NCBI GenBank assembly: GCA_036003885.1
Contig: DASYSA010000498.1
Location: forward strand, 1 to 24,627
Direction of reading: 5' to 3'
DNA from: DASYSA01 sp036003885
Lineage (GTDB): Bacteria > Acidobacteriota > Blastocatellia > UBA7656
DNA: 24,627 nucleotides
A program made the translations under genes and the position numbers. The notes under the pieces are model-generated. The model was not told the origin of the DNA and did not search any database. It was given only the letters and a program-made list of their open reading frames with translations. Within the stretch, counting starts at the first letter, position 1. Every line of letters begins with the position of its first letter. Positions 22,901 to 24,627 of this stretch are shown one piece after another.

Positions 22901-23408
22901 TCGAGAGATGTGCCTGGCGGCCGGAATGGATGATTACATCGGCAAGCCGGTGCGACTCGAAGAACTGCAGGCGGCGCTGGAGCGCTGCACGCCTCAAGGT
23001 TTCGCTAAGGCTATTTCAAACCACGCTTCCCAGCAGCCGGCTATCGATTTCGCCGCAATCATACACATGCTGGGGTTGGGAGATGGAGACGACCTGTCAC
23101 CGGCAGAGACCTTGATCGATCTCTACATCAAGGATACCTGGGAGAAACTTGCTGTGATCAAGCAAGCAGCGCTCAAGGGAAGCGCCGAATCGATCGAGCG
23201 CACCGCCCACACCCTCAGGGGAAGCAGCGCCAGTCTGGGAGCCTGGCCGTTGGCAAAAATGTGGGCCGAAATCGAGAACCTGGGCCGCAACGGAGCTGTC
23301 CAAAAAGCAGCCTCTCTCCTCCCCCACGCTGAAGCAGAATTTGCCAGAGTCCGTCTGGCCGTCGAGGCCGAAAGGGCAAAGGCCGGATTCGACAAACTCA
23401 CGAGCTGA
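19971..23408 (+). CDS. Membrane-bound hybrid sensor histidine kinase (PAS-PAS-HisKA-HATPase-REC-REC-Hpt)
   Basis: A 1145-aa phosphorelay protein. TM1 is at about 21-41, a periplasmic four-helix-bundle-like sensor at 45-190, and TM2 at about 194-213. PAS1 is at 226-340 (VIESTDEGMFAIGRDGRVDIWN), PAS2 with PAC at 347-465 (FRLMADTAPVLIWMSD). The HisKA phospho-acceptor is His493 in ANMSHEIRTPMN. The HATPase has N-box ILVNLLSNALKF (603-614), G1 DTGIGI (657-662) and G2 GGTGLGLAIS. REC1 has D796 (LDMQMPEMDG), REC2 has D939 (MDVQMPDMDG), and a C-terminal Hpt has H1080 (AHTLRGSSASLGA). All phospho-acceptors are intact, so a BarA-like His-Asp-(Asp)-His relay is possible. REC1 keeps its DD pair and Lys848. 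AAGG lies 6-8 nt before ATG 19971. No cognate response regulator lies in the window. Signal unknown. Confidence 0.93.
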   Translation: MSSTYWLSGAVGRLYRRYSFSQVFVAIGVVVLIVGAFVVSDLRHANRDTRAMYAGLEQGMDSISELQYQAQEARRSALYALSTTDSNLQIDYVDQSRIADARVSALLEEQVHGSVDNNFGRLIQTHWQGYLKIRDQVISDILEGSVGRAVERDLREGAPAFSLVRDDLQQLKQFYKQRAGETLAAISTTGNRSLLKLVVIILLTLLFASLGVRVLHRTKVSEATSTSEARLREVIESTDEGMFAIGRDGRVDIWNAAAERNLGRSRDQVVGRKLEDAVPELGATQLSMAITQTILKGLPVVISDLHLGGDRTGRTLEARVFPFEGGATVFFSDVTGRRRAEQVLRQNEALFRLMADTAPVLIWMSDPNRRRNYFNKGWLDFTARSLEQEMGDGWAEGVHPDDLLRCRQTHTSAFDEQRGFDVEYRLRRADGEHRWILETGIPRFELDGAFAGYIGSAIDISERRRAETEMQTAKEAAEAATRAKSEFLANMSHEIRTPMNAVIGMTGLLLDTDLTAEQQDFVETVRNSGDALLTIINDILDFSKIESGKLELERHPFDLRDCIEGALDLLAPQASEKRIELAYTIDANSPATPVGDVTRLRQILVNLLSNALKFTDHGEVVVSLESRPLEQCQGTPERQRESSEPTPHFELHFSVADTGIGIPLDRIGRLFQSFSQVDASTTRNYGGTGLGLAISKRLAELMGGAMWVESEVGAGSTFHFTIVTGSATSQTRVYLLGTEPQLAGRRLMIVDDNATNRRILTRQAESWGMLTRAAAGASDALQWIVQGDPFDLAILDMQMPEMDGLQLAAEIRNYRSPESLPLVMLTSMGQRDDVDNTDRINFAALLHKPIKPALLFETLISVVGDQSNQVGRSRPRIEVDKTLGERLPLHILVAEDNVVNQKVALAILKRMGYRADVAGNGFEVLDALGRQHYDVVLMDVQMPDMDGLEASRQICRRWTNPGRPRIIAMTANVMLGDREMCLAAGMDDYIGKPVRLEELQAALERCTPQGFAKAISNHASQQPAIDFAAIIHMLGLGDGDDLSPAETLIDLYIKDTWEKLAVIKQAALKGSAESIERTAHTLRGSSASLGAWPLAKMWAEIENLGRNGAVQKAASLLPHAEAEFARVRLAVEAERAKAGFDKLTS

Positions 23409-23491
23409 AGGCAGAGGTCAGAAGTCAGACCTCTGATCTCTGATTTCTGACCTCTGATCTCTGATCTCTGACCTCTGACCTCTGTCTTCAG
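23405..23491. terminator. Heptamer palindrome holding both stop codons of convergent genes
   Basis: The outer 24 bp at each end (23405-23428 and 23468-23491) are inverted copies with two mismatches. Between and within them is a run of ctctgat/ctctgac heptamers. Each end is ctgaag or its complement, and the TGA in that motif is the stop codon of the kinase (23406-23408) at one end and of the ABC exporter (23490-23488) at the other. A bidirectional terminator is inferred from the convergent arrangement; no U-run is seen. Confidence 0.6.
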
Positions 23492-24627
23492 CGATACCCT
23501 TCAGCCTGCAGAGTGAATAGTTCCGCATATGGTCCTCTGCGTTCGACCAGCTCATCGTGACTCCCTTCCTCAACGACTAATCCATCCTGAAGCACAATGA
23601 TCCTGTCCGCCATTCGCACCGTCGAGAACCGGTGCGAAATGATCACTGCCATCCGTCCCGCAACCAGCCGCGAGAACCGAACGAAGACTTCATACTCTGC
23701 ACGCGCGTCGAGCGAGGCTGTCGGTTCATCCAGGATCAATACCTGCGCTTCACGCATATAAGCCCGGGCCAGCGCGACCTTCTGCCATTCCCCGCCCGAC
23801 AGTTCAACCCCGCTGTCAAAGCGCCGGCCCAACATCTGGCGATACCCATCCGAGAATTTCGGCAGCAGCATCGAAGCCAGCGACTTGTCCGCCGCCGCGG
23901 CAATCGTTGCTGGAATCGGAGCCGCTTCGGTTTTCGTCGAGGCAGCTTCGGGAGAGTCTTTCTTGCCGTTCACCCTCGCGACGTCCTCCAGAGAATCCAG
24001 GTATGACTTCACCTTGTCTATTTCACCGACCCCGATGTTCTCGTCAAACCTCAGATCATACCGGACGAAGTCCTGAAAGATCACACCAATCGCCCGTCGC
24101 ACAGATTGAATGTCATACTCGCGCAGGTCCTTGCCTTCCAGAAGAATTCGGCCCTCGGTGGGCTCATAGAGGCGCGCAAGCAGTTTGGTCAGAGTTGTCT
24201 TGCCCGCGCCGTTCTCTCCAACGAAGGCCACACGCTCGCCCGGTCGAAGCGTGAAGCTCACGTGACGAACGGCCCACTTGTCACTGTCGGGGTAAAGAAA
24301 ACCGACGTCCTCGAATACGAACCCTTCCCGCAACGTCCGAGGCACCTCGGGGGCGCCCGGAGGCGAAGTGATCGAAGGCTTCATCTCAAAGAAGTCGAAC
24401 AGGTCTTTGAGAAAGAGCGCCTGTTCGAATATGCCGCTGGCACTCATGAGCAGCCGTTGAATGAGATCGCGGCTGCGCTGAAATGAGCCCGCAAGAAACG
24501 TCAGCGAACCAAGCGTGATCGTGCCCCTCGCCGCCCGCGCCAGGATAATGGCGTAGGCGCCGTAGTAGCCGGCGGTCGAGATGAACGAAAGACCGGTGCT
24601 GACGACGCTCTTGCGAATCGAAAGCTT
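23488..24627 (-). CDS. ABC exporter, fused TMD-NBD, 5' end beyond the window
   Basis: The frame is open to the window edge at 24627, so the gene is truncated; 379 residues plus stop are visible, and the internal ATG at 24447 is not the start. The first 80 residues (KLSIRKSVVSTGLSFISTAG, then a hydrophobic stretch YYGAYAIILARAARG) are the end of a type I exporter transmembrane domain. The NBD follows: Walker A GENGAGKTTL, Q-loop FQDFVRYDLRFDENIGVG, signature LSGGEWQKVALARAY, Walker B VLILDEPTASLD and H-loop ISHRF. An insert of about 40 residues, rich in Ala/Thr/Lys (about residues 233-270), sits between the Q-loop region and the signature. The FQDFVRYDL/ENIGVG style resembles bacteriocin, lantibiotic or peptide exporters; the substrate is unknown. 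Confidence 0.92.
   Translation of the reverse strand, partial: KLSIRKSVVSTGLSFISTAGYYGAYAIILARAARGTITLGSLTFLAGSFQRSRDLIQRLLMSASGIFEQALFLKDLFDFFEMKPSITSPPGAPEVPRTLREGFVFEDVGFLYPDSDKWAVRHVSFTLRPGERVAFVGENGAGKTTLTKLLARLYEPTEGRILLEGKDLREYDIQSVRRAIGVIFQDFVRYDLRFDENIGVGEIDKVKSYLDSLEDVARVNGKKDSPEAASTKTEAAPIPATIAAAADKSLASMLLPKFSDGYRQMLGRRFDSGVELSGGEWQKVALARAYMREAQVLILDEPTASLDARAEYEVFVRFSRLVAGRMAVIISHRFSTVRMADRIIVLQDGLVVEEGSHDELVERRGPYAELFTLQAEGYR

Noticed and set aside
24448..24627. Treating ATG 24447 as the start of a stand-alone ABC ATPase
   Set aside because: The frame is open through all 60 upstream codons to the edge and encodes transmembrane-domain sequence, so the gene is a truncated fused exporter.

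Overview
The window is 24.6 kb of bacterial chromosome with moderately high GC. It carries housekeeping and biosynthetic genes and no phage, plasmid or transposase genes. The gene families (class I KARI with a linked ilvB-ilvN, secreted M28 metallopeptidase, cyanobacterial-type GlgC, QueF, hybrid kinase), together with intergenic spacers packed with short palindromic repeats, suggest a soil Acidobacteriota member, perhaps of the Blastocatellia. That placement is inferred from style, not from a marker gene.

Layout. (1) 120-5608, minus strand: a branched-chain amino acid cluster read leuA, a 54-codon leader ORF, ilvB, ilvN, ilvC. (2) 5989-6753, plus: a Wzz-like two-TM protein, convergent with (3) a secreted M28 peptidase (6810-8468, minus). 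(4) 8855-9424, minus: a secreted protein built of three tandem repeats. (5) 9491-11589, minus: glgC, a 45-aa small ORF, and a signal peptidase I homologue that lacks both catalytic residues. (6) 11843-12772, plus: psuG, divergent from glgC across a repeat array. (7) 13314-18594, plus: NAD kinase, rhomboid protease, ABC ATPase and permease, queF and an unknown 106-aa protein. (8) 18726-19628, plus: an AlkA/OGG-like DNA glycosylase. (9) 19971-23408, plus: a large hybrid histidine kinase, convergent with (10) a 5'-truncated ABC exporter (23488-24627, minus).

The most interesting signal lies between leuA and ilvB. A 54-codon ORF starts 7 nt after the leuA stop. It has 15 Leu/Val/Ile codons in a 17-codon block close to its stop. 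The stop codon sits inside the first of a set of mutually exclusive hairpins: a 13-bp pairing competes with a 12-bp pairing. This is the layout of a translation-dependent attenuator for branched-chain amino acids.

The second theme is the spacers. Many are filled by degenerate arrays with a 7-nt period. Each locus uses its own heptamer, and several are arranged as inverted arms that abut or contain stop codons of convergent genes, or run up to start codons that have no Shine-Dalgarno sequence. A separate 207-bp imperfect palindrome (12970-13176) looks like a miniature mobile or REP-like element.
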